In this document: positions 1 to 9,654 of the stretch, piece by piece
Layout: every line of letters begins with the position of its first letter
Numbering within the stretch: the first letter of the stretch is position 1
Assembly: GCF_900156625.1 (NCBI RefSeq)
Contig: NZ_FTOB01000002.1
Coordinates: 242,275 to 306,274 of the forward strand
Origin: Zobellia uliginosa
Lineage (GTDB): Bacteria; Bacteroidota; Bacteroidia; Flavobacteriales; Flavobacteriaceae
DNA length: 64,000 bases
Reading direction: 5' to 3'
Position numbers and translations under genes: made by a program
The notes under the pieces: model-generated
Database searches by the model: none
Told to the model about the DNA's origin: nothing
What the model saw: the letters and a program-made list of their open reading frames with translations, nothing else

Positions 1-247
1 GACCGTATAGCGGGTCGCCCGAAATGTTTCCCGAAAGGTCGGAAGATTCATCCCCGTAGTCAAAGCCCAATCGGGTGTAGAATAGGTTGGCCGAACTTTC
101 AAACTGATCGGGAGTTTCAAAATAGACCGCCTCACTTAGCGAATCTTGGGGGAGCTGTTCCAAATAATCTTCACATCCTCCTAAAAACACTACCGAGAGC
201 AGTAGCATCAGGTATGATATTCTTGAATTTAATCTAATATTTTTCAT
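1..247 (-). CDS. SusD/RagB-family outer-membrane glycan-binding lipoprotein (N-terminal fragment, cut by window edge)
   Basis: This is the first 82 codons of a SusD-like gene that continues beyond position 1. The ATG is at 247. The start of the protein is basic and hydrophobic and ends in a lipobox (LGGC), so it should be a surface lipoprotein. It continues with the EDYLEQLPQDSL stretch typical of SusD N-termini. SusD proteins cap the SusC transporter and capture oligosaccharides at the cell surface. The gene begins 21 bp after the SusC stop codon, the usual susC-susD order. It is incomplete only because the window ends here. The family call rests on the N-terminus and on context. Confidence 0.88.
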   Translation of the reverse strand, partial: MKNIRLNSRISYLMLLLSVVFLGGCEDYLEQLPQDSLSEAVYFETPDQFESSANLFYTRLGFDYGDESSDLSGNISGDPLYG

Positions 248-268
248 TTTATTGATCTTTAGTGGTTG

Positions 269-3200
269 TTAGAATGTTACTTCAAGTCCTAATAATACGG
301 TAGAGGTGTAGGGTACGGTGTTTCCTTGGTTGGCACTGCTGCCCATTTCAGGATCCATACCATCCTTTACGTTCGAAATGACGAAGAGGTCATTACCGGT
401 AACCGATAGTCTCACTCTTTCAAGTCCTGATTTGGCCAATACATCTTGAGGAAGGGAGTAGCCCAAGGTCAACACCTTGGCCCGTAAATACGAAGCTTTG
501 ATAACGTTGATGTCGTTAATGTGACCGTAGTTCCAGTTTTTCCTTTGACCATTGTAAAAGCTTGCAGGATTCTCCGCATTAGGGTTGTCTTCTGTCCAAG
601 TAGTACCCAAGAAGGCCGAGTTTTGGTTGGTCCACCAGCTTCTAAAAGGGTAGGCCAATGCGCCTTCACGTACAATATTCTGTTGGGCAACACCTTGAAA
701 GAAGGCACTGAAATCGAAACCTTTGTATTCTAACCCAAGGTTGATACCATAACTCTTATGGGGATTGGCATCCCCAAAATAAACGAGGTCGTCTTCATTG
801 ATCACCCCATCTTCGTTCACATCAATACGGTTTACCGTACCGGGCACCAAACGGTCTGCACTTCTATAGTTGGGCAGAACCGTACCGGGTTTCATTTCCA
901 ATTGATTTGCGGGGTCTACAAAGCCATATTGGTTGTAGTAGTTTAAAACCTGTTCTTCTGTTTGTAAATAACCATCGGTCTTATACGTATAGATTGCATT
1001 AAGGGGCTTCCCTTCAATGATATTGGCACCTGAGCCACTCGATTTGTTTACACCTAATTTGATGGCCGTGGCACCTTCCATACGGGTTACCTCACTTTCG
1101 CTGTCCCATGCCATTACGCCAATGTTGTACTTGAGTTCCCCGATTTGGTCTCTCCAATTCAAGGCAATCTCCCAACCATTGGTCTTAAAATCACCACTAT
1201 TGGTCTTTGGTGCCGAAGCCCCAAGTACTTGAGGGTAGGTGATAGGGATAAGCATATCGTTGTTCTTTCTTGTGAAGTATTCGGCATTACCGCTCAAGCG
1301 ACTGTTCAGTACCGAAAAATCGACACCGAAGTTAGTCGTGGCCACGCGCTCCCAGGTTCTTTCCGTAGAGGTAAGTGAGGCAATCCTAGCGGTATTGGCC
1401 AAAGCGGGGCTAGCACCGAAAATTGTGGTTCCAACGGTGATGTTCGAAATGTAGTCATATGCACCGATACCGGTTACCGAACCTGTTTCACCATATGAAG
1501 CTCTCAGTTTTAAGTTGTTGAAAAAGCCATCTTTCATAAATGCCATTTCAGATAAACGTATACCTGCCGAGGCACTGTAGAAATTTTTCCATCTATAATC
1601 GGGGTGTAGTCGCGAAGAACCATCCCTACGTCCTAAGACTTCTAAAAGGTAAATGCCGTTATAGTCGTAGTTCAATTTACTGATATACGATACAAGTCCC
1701 ACGGCATTACTTCCCGAATTAAAGGTGTTTCCGTTGGCATCTTTTGGCGATCCCCCGTTCACTTGGGTGGTAACATCTCCGGTATTGATATCGTCTAGCT
1801 CATCGGAAGCCATATTGCTTCGTGACTGAAAGTACTTATAGCTTTGCTCTTCCTCGGCCGTCAAGCCCAAAAGGAAACCAATATTGTGATTCCCGAAAGA
1901 TTTGTTGTAATTGGCCTGTATGACATGGTTTTGAAACATGATTTCCGTTTCGTAAATCTTGACCCCGGAAGTCAGTAGGGTAGTAGGGGTGTAGCTGATG
2001 TTGCCTTCCCAGTCGTACATGGTTACAGAGGTGGTCCTTTCGGTTTTTCTACCGTTTCTAGAACTGAAATTACCGTTGTATTTAAGTGATAATCCGTCTA
2101 CATACTTATCAAGGTTTAAGGTAACCACACCGCCTAAGCGGAAAATTTCCTCTTTGTTTTTGATACGCCCACCTTCGTCCAATTTGGCCAATAGGTTGTT
2201 GGCGCCAAAGATATCGTAGTACTGACCTTGGGGGTTGTACAGAGGAAATAGGTACATATCTTGAACCCCGTGTCCCACACCTTGGGTGGGTTCGTCTACC
2301 AATCTATTGTCATATGAGACGGTAAGTTCGGTCTTTACCATATCGCTCATTTGATAGGTAAGGTTGGTTCTGAAGTTGTATTTTTTGGCCCCATCATATA
2401 CAAAGGAAATGGGCGAACGCTCGTTGGCATAACCGATCGAACTTCTATAGGTCGCATTTTCACTACCCCCGGAAACCGAAAGGTCATGACGTTGGGAAAG
2501 GGTAGAGCCGTAAACCGCATCGAATTGGTTGACATCTTCAAACCGATGTTCTTTGGTCAACCAGAAATACGAATCAGGGGCCATGGGCATGGTGCCATCA
2601 ACGATAGAGACCAATTCGTCCCTTGTAAAAAAGCGATAGTTGGGAGCCGCTTGTTGTGTGATACCATCGGTATCTACGTAGCTGATCCCATCGTTGTCAC
2701 CTGCCCGTAGCCATAATTGGGCCCATTCCTGTAGGTTGGCGGTGGGAAAATCGTGGGGAATGTTCATTTGGGTCTCCCCTTTGTAATTCACTTTCATTTT
2801 ACCTTGTTTCCCTTTTTTCGTGGTAACCAAAATAACCCCACCGGCAGCTTTGGTACCATAAATAGCGGCAGCACCATCCTTTAATACGGAATACGATTCT
2901 ATATCGTTGGCATTTAAGGTGGCAAGTTGCCATTCGGGTATTTCAAGACCATCTAACAAAATGAGGGGGCCAATGTTGTTTACCGAAATATCGCCCCGTA
3001 TCTTAATGTTGGTGCCTTCGTTACCTGGTCGTGAAGAGGTACGGGTAACGACAACCCCCGGTACTTCACCTTGCAATGCCAAGGCCGCGTTGGAGGTTCC
3101 TTTACCTTTCATGATATCGTCACCTTTTACTTGGGTCACCGAACCGGTAAGCGTCGCTTTTTTCTGCGTACCGAAACCTACGACCACGACCTCATCAAGG

Positions 3201-3583
3201 GCACTGACATCCATGTCGAGTGCGATGTTGATCGTCGTGTTGTTTCCTACCCTTACTTCTTGTTTTGCGAACCCGATAGAAGAGAATACGAGTACGCTGT
3301 TGGAAGAAGCGACCTTTATAGAGAAGTTTCCATCAAAATCGGTCGTTGTTCCTGTGGTCGTTCCTTTTATAATAACGTTTGCCCCAGGAATCGGCATACC
3401 GTCTTCAGAGGCGGTTACCGTACCTGTAACGGTCAGGTCTTGAACGGCCGTGATATCAAGAGGGCTAATACTGCTTGTCGCTGCATATAAATGCGTAAAT
3501 GTACCGCTTATCAGAAATCCTATGATTCCTAATAGACCGGCAACGTACTTAAGGTTGGCTCGAAATTTTTTCAAAGTGGTCAT
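269..3583 (-). CDS. SusC/RagA-family TonB-dependent outer-membrane transporter
   Basis: This 1104-residue protein imports oligosaccharides across the outer membrane using TonB energy. After an N-terminal signal region (about residues 1-35) come a carboxypeptidase-regulatory-like beta domain (about 50-130, including GMPIPGANVIIKGTT), a TonB-box-like segment (DEVVVVGFG, about 130-140), a plug domain (KIRGDISVNNIGPLILLDG) and a long beta-barrel ending in an aromatic residue (LLGLEVTF). Length and domain order match SusC. It pairs with the SusD gene just downstream and is divergent from the enzyme genes starting at 4341. The imported glycan is inferred from those neighbours: sulfated, with uronic acid and fucose. 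No sigma/anti-sigma pair or hybrid two-component regulator is visible beside it. Confidence 0.95.
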   Translation of the reverse strand: MTTLKKFRANLKYVAGLLGIIGFLISGTFTHLYAATSSISPLDITAVQDLTVTGTVTASEDGMPIPGANVIIKGTTTGTTTDFDGNFSIKVASSNSVLVFSSIGFAKQEVRVGNNTTINIALDMDVSALDEVVVVGFGTQKKATLTGSVTQVKGDDIMKGKGTSNAALALQGEVPGVVVTRTSSRPGNEGTNIKIRGDISVNNIGPLILLDGLEIPEWQLATLNANDIESYSVLKDGAAAIYGTKAAGGVILVTTKKGKQGKMKVNYKGETQMNIPHDFPTANLQEWAQLWLRAGDNDGISYVDTDGITQQAAPNYRFFTRDELVSIVDGTMPMAPDSYFWLTKEHRFEDVNQFDAVYGSTLSQRHDLSVSGGSENATYRSSIGYANERSPISFVYDGAKKYNFRTNLTYQMSDMVKTELTVSYDNRLVDEPTQGVGHGVQDMYLFPLYNPQGQYYDIFGANNLLAKLDEGGRIKNKEEIFRLGGVVTLNLDKYVDGLSLKYNGNFSSRNGRKTERTTSVTMYDWEGNISYTPTTLLTSGVKIYETEIMFQNHVIQANYNKSFGNHNIGFLLGLTAEEEQSYKYFQSRSNMASDELDDINTGDVTTQVNGGSPKDANGNTFNSGSNAVGLVSYISKLNYDYNGIYLLEVLGRRDGSSRLHPDYRWKNFYSASAGIRLSEMAFMKDGFFNNLKLRASYGETGSVTGIGAYDYISNITVGTTIFGASPALANTARIASLTSTERTWERVATTNFGVDFSVLNSRLSGNAEYFTRKNNDMLIPITYPQVLGASAPKTNSGDFKTNGWEIALNWRDQIGELKYNIGVMAWDSESEVTRMEGATAIKLGVNKSSGSGANIIEGKPLNAIYTYKTDGYLQTEEQVLNYYNQYGFVDPANQLEMKPGTVLPNYRSADRLVPGTVNRIDVNEDGVINEDDLVYFGDANPHKSYGINLGLEYKGFDFSAFFQGVAQQNIVREGALAYPFRSWWTNQNSAFLGTTWTEDNPNAENPASFYNGQRKNWNYGHINDINVIKASYLRAKVLTLGYSLPQDVLAKSGLERVRLSVTGNDLFVISNVKDGMDPEMGSSANQGNTVPYTSTVLLGLEVTF

Positions 3584-4340
3584 AAAAGTGTTATTTAATA
3601 GTTTTTGTTGAATTAGTTTTTTGAATTCATATCGTTGAACATGTATCCATAAAAATTGTTAAGCCAATGTTAAAAATAATTGAAGGTAGGGGCGATAAAT
3701 TATCATTCATTGATGATAAACTATTGTTCATTATCAGTTATGCTGGCCTAAAATTGTGGTCTTCGTAAAAAAGAGGTCCGAAAAAACGAAAATATAAGGC
3801 TTGGGTCCATAGAGGATTTTACGAAGGTTCCCATGCCATAATCCCTAGGTCTTTCAGTGTGAAAAATAGACGATTTACAAAGGGAATGTCGTAGGGTGAG
3901 TGAGGTAGGGCGTGTTAAAGTGCCGTAAACAGGGCGTTAGGGGAAAGTGAAGGCCTTTCTTGGGCTAGGAAGGAAGAAAATCCCGAGTCCCATAAAATTG
4001 AATTTCAGGCAAAAAAAAGATCCCTATTTGAAGGGGCGCAAACCGTCTATTTTTTATAAGGCACTACTTCTTCTGCAAAAGGAAAGAAAAAAACACCCCG
4101 AACGGACAAAGAGGAGGCCTACCTGCCCTTGACGGGGGTAAAAGGCTATTATTTTATAGCTTATGAATCATAATTTATGAGTCTTTATCTGCATTCTAGG
4201 TAAAATTGTATGGAACAAAAAACCAAGTTAAGACACGGCCATAGTGCAGCGTATTTTATGGGTCGAAGAACCGGTTTTTTGTTTTGAATGAATCAAACAA
4301 TTTTAATGATATCCTATTAAGGTATCGAAAAACACTTCAG
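3584..4340. other. Divergent intergenic region between SusC and the PUL enzyme genes
   Basis: About 750 bp separate the SusC start from the GH88 start. It contains an inverted repeat at 3700-3719 (TTATCAT / ATGATAA arms), a 13-bp palindrome at 4161-4173 (TTATGA-A-TCATAA) and 11-bp inverted arms at 4214-4224 and 4273-4283. An open frame at 3947-4132 is lysine- and arginine-rich and resembles no protein known to me, so I do not call it a gene. A leftward -7-like box (TAACATTG, one mismatch to TAnnTTTG) lies at 3665-3672. The region probably holds both PUL promoters and their operators. Confidence 0.5.
4214..4283 (+). repeat. Inverted repeat in the leader of the PUL enzyme genes
   Basis: AACAAAAAACC at 4214-4224 and its exact complement GGTTTTTTGTT at 4273-4283 are separated by 48 bases and lie 58 bases before the GH88 ATG. 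They could form a long-range stem in the mRNA leader or be two halves of a protein-binding site. The arms are A/T-rich, so chance is possible. Confidence 0.35.
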
Positions 4341-5534
4341 ATGAGAGTCAGGCTACAGCTAATTTTATTCGCTTCGTTTTTAATGTTTTCATGTGCTTCA
4401 CAAAAGAAAGAAACAGTTCAATTTTCTCCGGAAAGAATACTTGATGAAAATGTCAAGAAAATCAAGGACGTACAGAAAACGGTAAAGAGTGTCGACCAAT
4501 TTCCCAGAAATATTCCTAAAGGACAGACCCAATGGGAAACGGTAGGTGCCCGCGATTGGTGTAGTGGCTTTTGGCCCGGGGTTTTATGGTATGCCTATGA
4601 GCAATCTAACGACCCCGAATTAAAGCAGGGGGCCATGAAATCTACGGAGGCCCTAAGGCAAATAGCCTATAGCCCCGCAGAAAACCACGATATCGGTTTC
4701 ATGTTATATTGTAGCTATGGCAATGGGTATAGACTTACGGGAAACGAAGATTATAAAAACGTATTATTGGCGGCTGCCGATACCTTGGCTACACTTTACA
4801 ACCCCAAAGTGGGCAGTATCTTGTCATGGCCGATCAAGAAAAGCGAATTTGATCATAATACCATTGTGGATAATATGATGAATTTAGAACTGCTCTTTTG
4901 GGCCGCTAAGAATGGCGGTAGTAAAGACCTATACGATCTATCTGAAAGCCATGCGCGCGTCACCATGGATTACCTGGTGAGGGAAGATGGCTCTATGTTC
5001 CATTTGGGCTCTTTCGATAGTGAAACCGGAAAGTTCTTAAAAGGAATGACCCACCAAGGCTATGCCGATGACTCTATGTGGGCCAGGGGACAGAGCTGGG
5101 GCATTTACGGTTTTGCCATTGCCTATAGGGAGACCGGAAACGAAGATTTTCTTAAGACTTCGATCAAACTCGCCGATCACTTTTTGAAGCGCTTGCCCGA
5201 AGATGGCATCCCTTATTGGGATTTTGACGACCCGAAGATCCCTAATTCGCCCAAGGATGCATCTGCGGCGGCGGTTGCGGCCTGTGGTATGTTGGAACTT
5301 TCTGAATTGGTAGAGGGTACAGGGCTAAAGCAAAAATACCTTGATGCGGCCGAAGGCCTGTTGGAAAAATTGTCAAGTGACACCTATTTGAGCCGAGATG
5401 CCAATCAAGCGCTCTTGTTACATTCTACGGGGCATCACCCTAATAATTCTGAAATTGATATGCCGATCGTATACGCCGATTATTACTATATGGAGGCCTT
5501 ATTGCGATTGAAGAGGCTAAAGTCTTCCAAATAA
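4341..5534 (+). CDS. GH88-family unsaturated glucuronyl hydrolase, lipoprotein
   Basis: GH88 enzymes hydrate and release the 4,5-unsaturated uronic acid that polysaccharide lyases leave at the non-reducing end. I chose the ATG at 4341 because it gives a short signal peptide with a lipobox (LMFSC, Cys18), whereas the in-frame TTG at 4284 adds an unlikely extension. The protein is 397 residues, normal for GH88. The two conserved aspartates are visible: D117 in NHDIGFM and D177 in IVDNMMN, matching D88 and D149 of the Bacillus enzyme. WARGQSWGIYG is another family signature. It is the first rightward gene of the PUL and fits with the two lyases downstream and with KduI/KduD. Confidence 0.9.
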   Translation: MRVRLQLILFASFLMFSCASQKKETVQFSPERILDENVKKIKDVQKTVKSVDQFPRNIPKGQTQWETVGARDWCSGFWPGVLWYAYEQSNDPELKQGAMKSTEALRQIAYSPAENHDIGFMLYCSYGNGYRLTGNEDYKNVLLAAADTLATLYNPKVGSILSWPIKKSEFDHNTIVDNMMNLELLFWAAKNGGSKDLYDLSESHARVTMDYLVREDGSMFHLGSFDSETGKFLKGMTHQGYADDSMWARGQSWGIYGFAIAYRETGNEDFLKTSIKLADHFLKRLPEDGIPYWDFDDPKIPNSPKDASAAAVAACGMLELSELVEGTGLKQKYLDAAEGLLEKLSSDTYLSRDANQALLLHSTGHHPNNSEIDMPIVYADYYYMEALLRLKRLKSSK

Positions 5535-5647
5535 AGTAAATCGAATATTTTGGATATAGCCCTACGGGAAATATAAAGATGTGGCCTGAATAGGCATGAT
5601 ATTAAAGAATAGCCATTAAATTTATAGGGAACCTTAAATTTTGGTCC

Positions 5648-6526
5648 ATGAGAATAAAAGATATACAGCTTAAAGCCTTGCCTATTTTGATGCTATGGGT
5701 CATAACCATGGGCCAAGGTCAAAATGTAGATACGTCTACTATATCCCTTCCCGATGGAATCATCTATAAAATTGTAGATGGCGATACTTTGAAAATGCAT
5801 TTACTCTACCCGCAAAAAATAAAGGCCAAAAAAGAATACCCCGCCATAGTATTCTTCTTTGGAGGGGGATGGAATGGCGGTACCATTACGCAATTTGAAG
5901 ACCAGGCCAAATACTTTGCCTCTAGGGGGATGATCGGGGTTTTGGTCGATTATCGCGTAAAATCAAGGCATGGTACTACACCCTTTGAAGCGGTCAGTGA
6001 TGCCAAATCGGCTATGAGGTTCGTAAGGGCCAATGCCCATAAATTTCAGATAGACCCGAATAAAATAGTCGCCTCTGGAGGTTCTGCCGGCGGGCATTTG
6101 GCCGCCGGCACGGCCACCCTTGACGGATTGGACGAAGCTGCCGACGATCTTTCCATAAGTGCAAAACCCAATGCCTTGGTGCTCTACAATCCCGTGATCG
6201 ACAACGGTCCGGAGGGATTTGAATACAAACGAATGGGAGGGCGGCACATGGAAATCTCCCCAATACACAATATTAAAGCGGGAACCCCGCCTACGATTAT
6301 TTTTTTAGGAACAAAGGATGCCCTGATACCGGTAGCTACCATAGAAAAATATAAGGCGAAAATGGAGGCGGTAGGAAGCCGTTGCGATATCTTTTTGTAC
6401 AAAGACCAAACCCATGGATTTTTTAATAAGCCCAGAAGTAATGGCGAGTTTTATGTCAAAACGACCCGCGAGGCCGATATATTTTTGAAATCCATCGGCT
6501 ACCTAAAAGGAAAACCGAAAATTTAA
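5648..6526 (+). CDS. Alpha/beta-hydrolase, probable secreted carbohydrate esterase
   Basis: This 292-residue protein belongs to the acetyl-esterase/lipase branch of the alpha/beta-hydrolase fold. A signal peptide covers about residues 1-25. The oxyanion-hole segment FFFGGGWNGG is at about 69-78. The nucleophile elbow GGSAGGH places Ser146. A later Asp (in GTKDALIPV) and His (in DQTHGFF) complete the triad. Its place between GH88 and a sulfatase suggests it removes acyl groups from the glycan, but the substrate is inferred. Only four bases separate its stop from the next gene, so the two are probably co-transcribed. Confidence 0.78.
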   Translation: MRIKDIQLKALPILMLWVITMGQGQNVDTSTISLPDGIIYKIVDGDTLKMHLLYPQKIKAKKEYPAIVFFFGGGWNGGTITQFEDQAKYFASRGMIGVLVDYRVKSRHGTTPFEAVSDAKSAMRFVRANAHKFQIDPNKIVASGGSAGGHLAAGTATLDGLDEAADDLSISAKPNALVLYNPVIDNGPEGFEYKRMGGRHMEISPIHNIKAGTPPTIIFLGTKDALIPVATIEKYKAKMEAVGSRCDIFLYKDQTHGFFNKPRSNGEFYVKTTREADIFLKSIGYLKGKPKI

Positions 6527-6530
6527 TCCC

Positions 6531-8009
6531 ATGGAAGAGAGACGTATTGGCGCTATAAAAATACTTGTTGCACTCATAGGCTGTGGACTTTTGATTTCCT
6601 GTAAATCGACCAAAGAAGAGGGTGCCGCTAAGAAATTGGAACAGCCGAATATCATTGTACTCTTATGCGATGACCTAGGGTATGGCGACCTCTCTTCCTT
6701 CGGACATCCCTTTATAGAAACCCCTAATTTAGACGCATTGGCGGAGTCAGGTATCAAACTGACCAGCTTTTATTCGACCGCTCCCGTTTGCTCGCCTTCG
6801 AGAATCGGACTTTTAACGGGGAGAAGTCCCAATAGGGCCGGGTTGTACGATTTTATTGTTGGGGGAAATACCCCAAGGGAAGACCTGAAGGATGTAGTGC
6901 ACTTAAGGGCCGAAGAGGAAACCATACCGGCCTTGCTCAAAGAGGTCGGATACAGTACCTGTTTGGTGGGGAAATGGCACGGTAGCTCACTGTTTAACTC
7001 TGAAAAACAACCACAACCGGACCACTTCGGTTTTGAACATTGGTTCGCGACCCATAACAATGCCTCACCGACACATAAAAACCCTAAGAATTTTGTACGT
7101 AATGGCTCCAAGGTTGGCCCCTTAGAGGGCTTTAGTAGCCAACTGATCGTAGGTGAGGCCATAGATTGGCTCAATAAGAAGAAGAGTGATGATCCGTTCT
7201 TTCTTGAAGTAGCTTTTCATGAGCCACATGAGCCCATAGCTTCCCCTGAAACTCTGGTCAAGAAATATCTGGAGTTTACCGATATTAAGGAGGAAGCCGA
7301 GTTTTTTGCCAATGTTGAAAATGTAGATATTGCCGTGGGGCGTTTAATGGCCTACTTAAAAGAAAGGGGCTTTGATAAAAATACCTTGGTCGTTTTTACT
7401 TCGGATAATGGGCCTGAGACCTTAAATAGGCATCCCAAGGCCAAACGTTCTTTTGGTTCCCCAGGCGATTTAAAAGGGATGAAGTTATGGACCAACGAAG
7501 CGGGTTTTAGGGTACCTTGTATCATCAACTGGTTAGGAAAGGATACGTATAACGGTACTACGGATACGGTCATATCCGCCTTGGATTTCTTGCCTACTTT
7601 TTCTGAATTGGCGGGCGCAAGCTTACCTCAAAAGGAATTGGATGGACAATCGATCGCCTCCTTTCTAAAAACGGGTACTATCGAGCGCCAAAAACCACTG
7701 GTGTGGAGTTTTTACAATGCCCTTAACGAACATGTGGTGGCCATGCGTAAGGACGATTGGAAAATAATGGCCCGACTCAAAACGGAAGAGGGCTACCTGC
7801 CAAAGATTCTTAACATTCATAGGGGAAATGAGGCATTGGTAAAAAAGGCGAAGCTCTCAGATTTTGTCCTATACCATATAAAGGAAGATATTGGGGAAAG
7901 TCAAGAGGTGTCGAAAAAACATCCTGAACTTTTTGAACGGATGAAAACGGAACTGGTTCAAGAATACGAAGAGCTCCTCGACGATAGCCATATTTGGGCC
8001 CGTAATTAA
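6531..8009 (+). CDS. S1-family (formylglycine) sulfatase, lipoprotein
   Basis: This 492-residue arylsulfatase-superfamily enzyme would hydrolyse sulfate esters on the glycan. A lipobox (LLISC, Cys24) predicts membrane anchoring. The metal-binding DD pair is in LLCDDLGYGD (47-48). The maturation motif CSPSRIGLLTG puts the formylglycine cysteine at C87. GKWHG and VVFTSDNGPE supply further active-site positions. Length is normal. The cysteine-type motif needs a maturase (FGE or anSME) that is not in the window. Subfamily and target position cannot be read from sequence alone. Confidence 0.9.
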   Translation: MEERRIGAIKILVALIGCGLLISCKSTKEEGAAKKLEQPNIIVLLCDDLGYGDLSSFGHPFIETPNLDALAESGIKLTSFYSTAPVCSPSRIGLLTGRSPNRAGLYDFIVGGNTPREDLKDVVHLRAEEETIPALLKEVGYSTCLVGKWHGSSLFNSEKQPQPDHFGFEHWFATHNNASPTHKNPKNFVRNGSKVGPLEGFSSQLIVGEAIDWLNKKKSDDPFFLEVAFHEPHEPIASPETLVKKYLEFTDIKEEAEFFANVENVDIAVGRLMAYLKERGFDKNTLVVFTSDNGPETLNRHPKAKRSFGSPGDLKGMKLWTNEAGFRVPCIINWLGKDTYNGTTDTVISALDFLPTFSELAGASLPQKELDGQSIASFLKTGTIERQKPLVWSFYNALNEHVVAMRKDDWKIMARLKTEEGYLPKILNIHRGNEALVKKAKLSDFVLYHIKEDIGESQEVSKKHPELFERMKTELVQEYEELLDDSHIWARN

Positions 8010-8098
8010 AGGTACGAAGGCTCTAAATCAATAGAAGGAAAACGGGCGATCGTCCGTATCGGATACATAAAATTAACTGACCGGAAAATAGAGTAGAT

Positions 8099-9616
8099 AT
8101 GAAAAATAATTTTTTTGTTTTCGCAATTACCATGTTGCTGTTTGCCCCCAATCCTAGTTTCGGATTTCAACAGCCACAAAAGAAAAAAACCAACCTGAAC
8201 CTAAAGAAATTCAAGGGGCACGGAAAGCGCAATGTCATTTTTATCTTGACCGATGACCACCGCTACGATTTTATGGGCTTTACGGGAAAGGTGCCTTGGT
8301 TGAAGACTCCTAATATGGATAAGATGGCGGCGGAAGGTGCACATATGAAAAATGCCTTTGTAACTACGTCTTTATGTTCGCCCAGTAGGGCTAGTATCCT
8401 AACGGGAGAATATTCACATGTGCATACCATAGTGGATAATGTGGCGCCCAATCCGGGAAACCTGACCTTCTTCCCTGAATACCTTCAAAAGGCAGGATAT
8501 CAAACCTCCTTTTTTGGAAAATGGCATATGGGGGACCACAATGATAGTCCGAGACCCGGTTTTGACCATTGGGAAAGTTTTGCGGGGCAGGGAGATTACT
8601 ACGCGCCCAACCTTAACATCAACGGAAAGAACATACAGTACGATAAAGATACCTATGTGACCGATCTATTGACCGAACACGCAGTCGATTGGTTGGATAA
8701 GAGGGATGCCGACAAACCCTTTTTTATGTACCTCTCGCATAAGGCCGTACATGCCATGTTTAAGCCGGCCAAACGCCATGAGGGCATGTATGCGGGTAAA
8801 AAAATAGAAAAACCCGACTCTTACACCCAAACCATCGGTAGTGCCTATAAAAAGTTGAATTGGCCGGAATGGGTGAAAAAGCAACGCGATAGCTGGCATG
8901 GTGTAGATTATATGTACCACGGTAGGGCCGATGGCACTTTTGATGACTTGGTACAGCGCTATTGCGAAACCTTGATGGGAGTTGATGAAAGCGTGGGGAC
9001 GGTCATGGATTGGCTAAAGGCCAATAGCCTCGATGAATCTACCATGGTCATTTATATGGGGGATAACGGATTTAGTTGGGGGGAACACGGCCTGATAGAC
9101 AAGCGCCACTTTTACGAAGAATCGGTTAAGGTGCCTATGTTGGTGCGCTGTCCTGAAATTTTTGAGGGAGGACAGACCATAGAGCGGATGGTTCAAAACG
9201 TAGATATAGCTCCTACTATTTTAGAGTGTGCCGGTCTTGAAAAACCCGATTATATGCCGGGCAAGTCTTTTGTTCAATTGCTTAAAGGCGACGAAAACAA
9301 CTGGCGCGACAAAATATTCTATGAGTATTATTTTGAATACGATTTCCCCATGACGCCGACGGTTTTTGGTGTTCGTACGGATAAGTACAAATACATACGT
9401 TACAATGGCATTTGGGATACGAACGAGCTTTACGATATAGAAAACGATCCCAATGAAATCGTCAACCTTATCGATAAACCCGAATTACAGCCCATGATAA
9501 AGGAGTTTGCCAATAGCCTCTACGACTGGTTGGAAGATAGTGACGGTATGCAAATCCCTTTAAAAAGGAACGTCTACCACAGAATAGGTGATTACGAACA
9601 CCCGAATCAGTATTAA
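8099..9616 (+). CDS. S1-family (formylglycine) sulfatase
   Basis: This is a second S1 sulfatase of 505 residues. A cleavable signal peptide covers about residues 1-24. The metal-binding TDDHRYD segment is at 51-57 and the maturation motif SLCSPSRASILTG has C93 as the formylglycine precursor. GKWHMGDH and the late VIYMGDNGFSWGEHG are characteristic of the branch that includes N-acetylglucosamine-6-sulfatase-like enzymes, which hints at 6-O or related specificity but does not prove it. It differs clearly from the preceding sulfatase, so the two probably act at different positions on the same glycan. Confidence 0.9.
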   Translation: MKNNFFVFAITMLLFAPNPSFGFQQPQKKKTNLNLKKFKGHGKRNVIFILTDDHRYDFMGFTGKVPWLKTPNMDKMAAEGAHMKNAFVTTSLCSPSRASILTGEYSHVHTIVDNVAPNPGNLTFFPEYLQKAGYQTSFFGKWHMGDHNDSPRPGFDHWESFAGQGDYYAPNLNINGKNIQYDKDTYVTDLLTEHAVDWLDKRDADKPFFMYLSHKAVHAMFKPAKRHEGMYAGKKIEKPDSYTQTIGSAYKKLNWPEWVKKQRDSWHGVDYMYHGRADGTFDDLVQRYCETLMGVDESVGTVMDWLKANSLDESTMVIYMGDNGFSWGEHGLIDKRHFYEESVKVPMLVRCPEIFEGGQTIERMVQNVDIAPTILECAGLEKPDYMPGKSFVQLLKGDENNWRDKIFYEYYFEYDFPMTPTVFGVRTDKYKYIRYNGIWDTNELYDIENDPNEIVNLIDKPELQPMIKEFANSLYDWLEDSDGMQIPLKRNVYHRIGDYEHPNQY

Positions 9617-9654
9617 GGGGATAAAACCACCGAGGAATCGGTTTAAGGCATAGC

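Noticed and set aside
2907-3443. 178-codon open frame on the plus strand opposite the SusC gene
   Set aside because: It is fully antisense to a confident long gene, has no recognisable domain, and is explained by the codon bias of the SusC gene.
3947-4132. 61-codon lysine/arginine-rich open frame in the divergent PUL region
   Set aside because: No family likeness, unusual composition, and no promoter or neighbour support.
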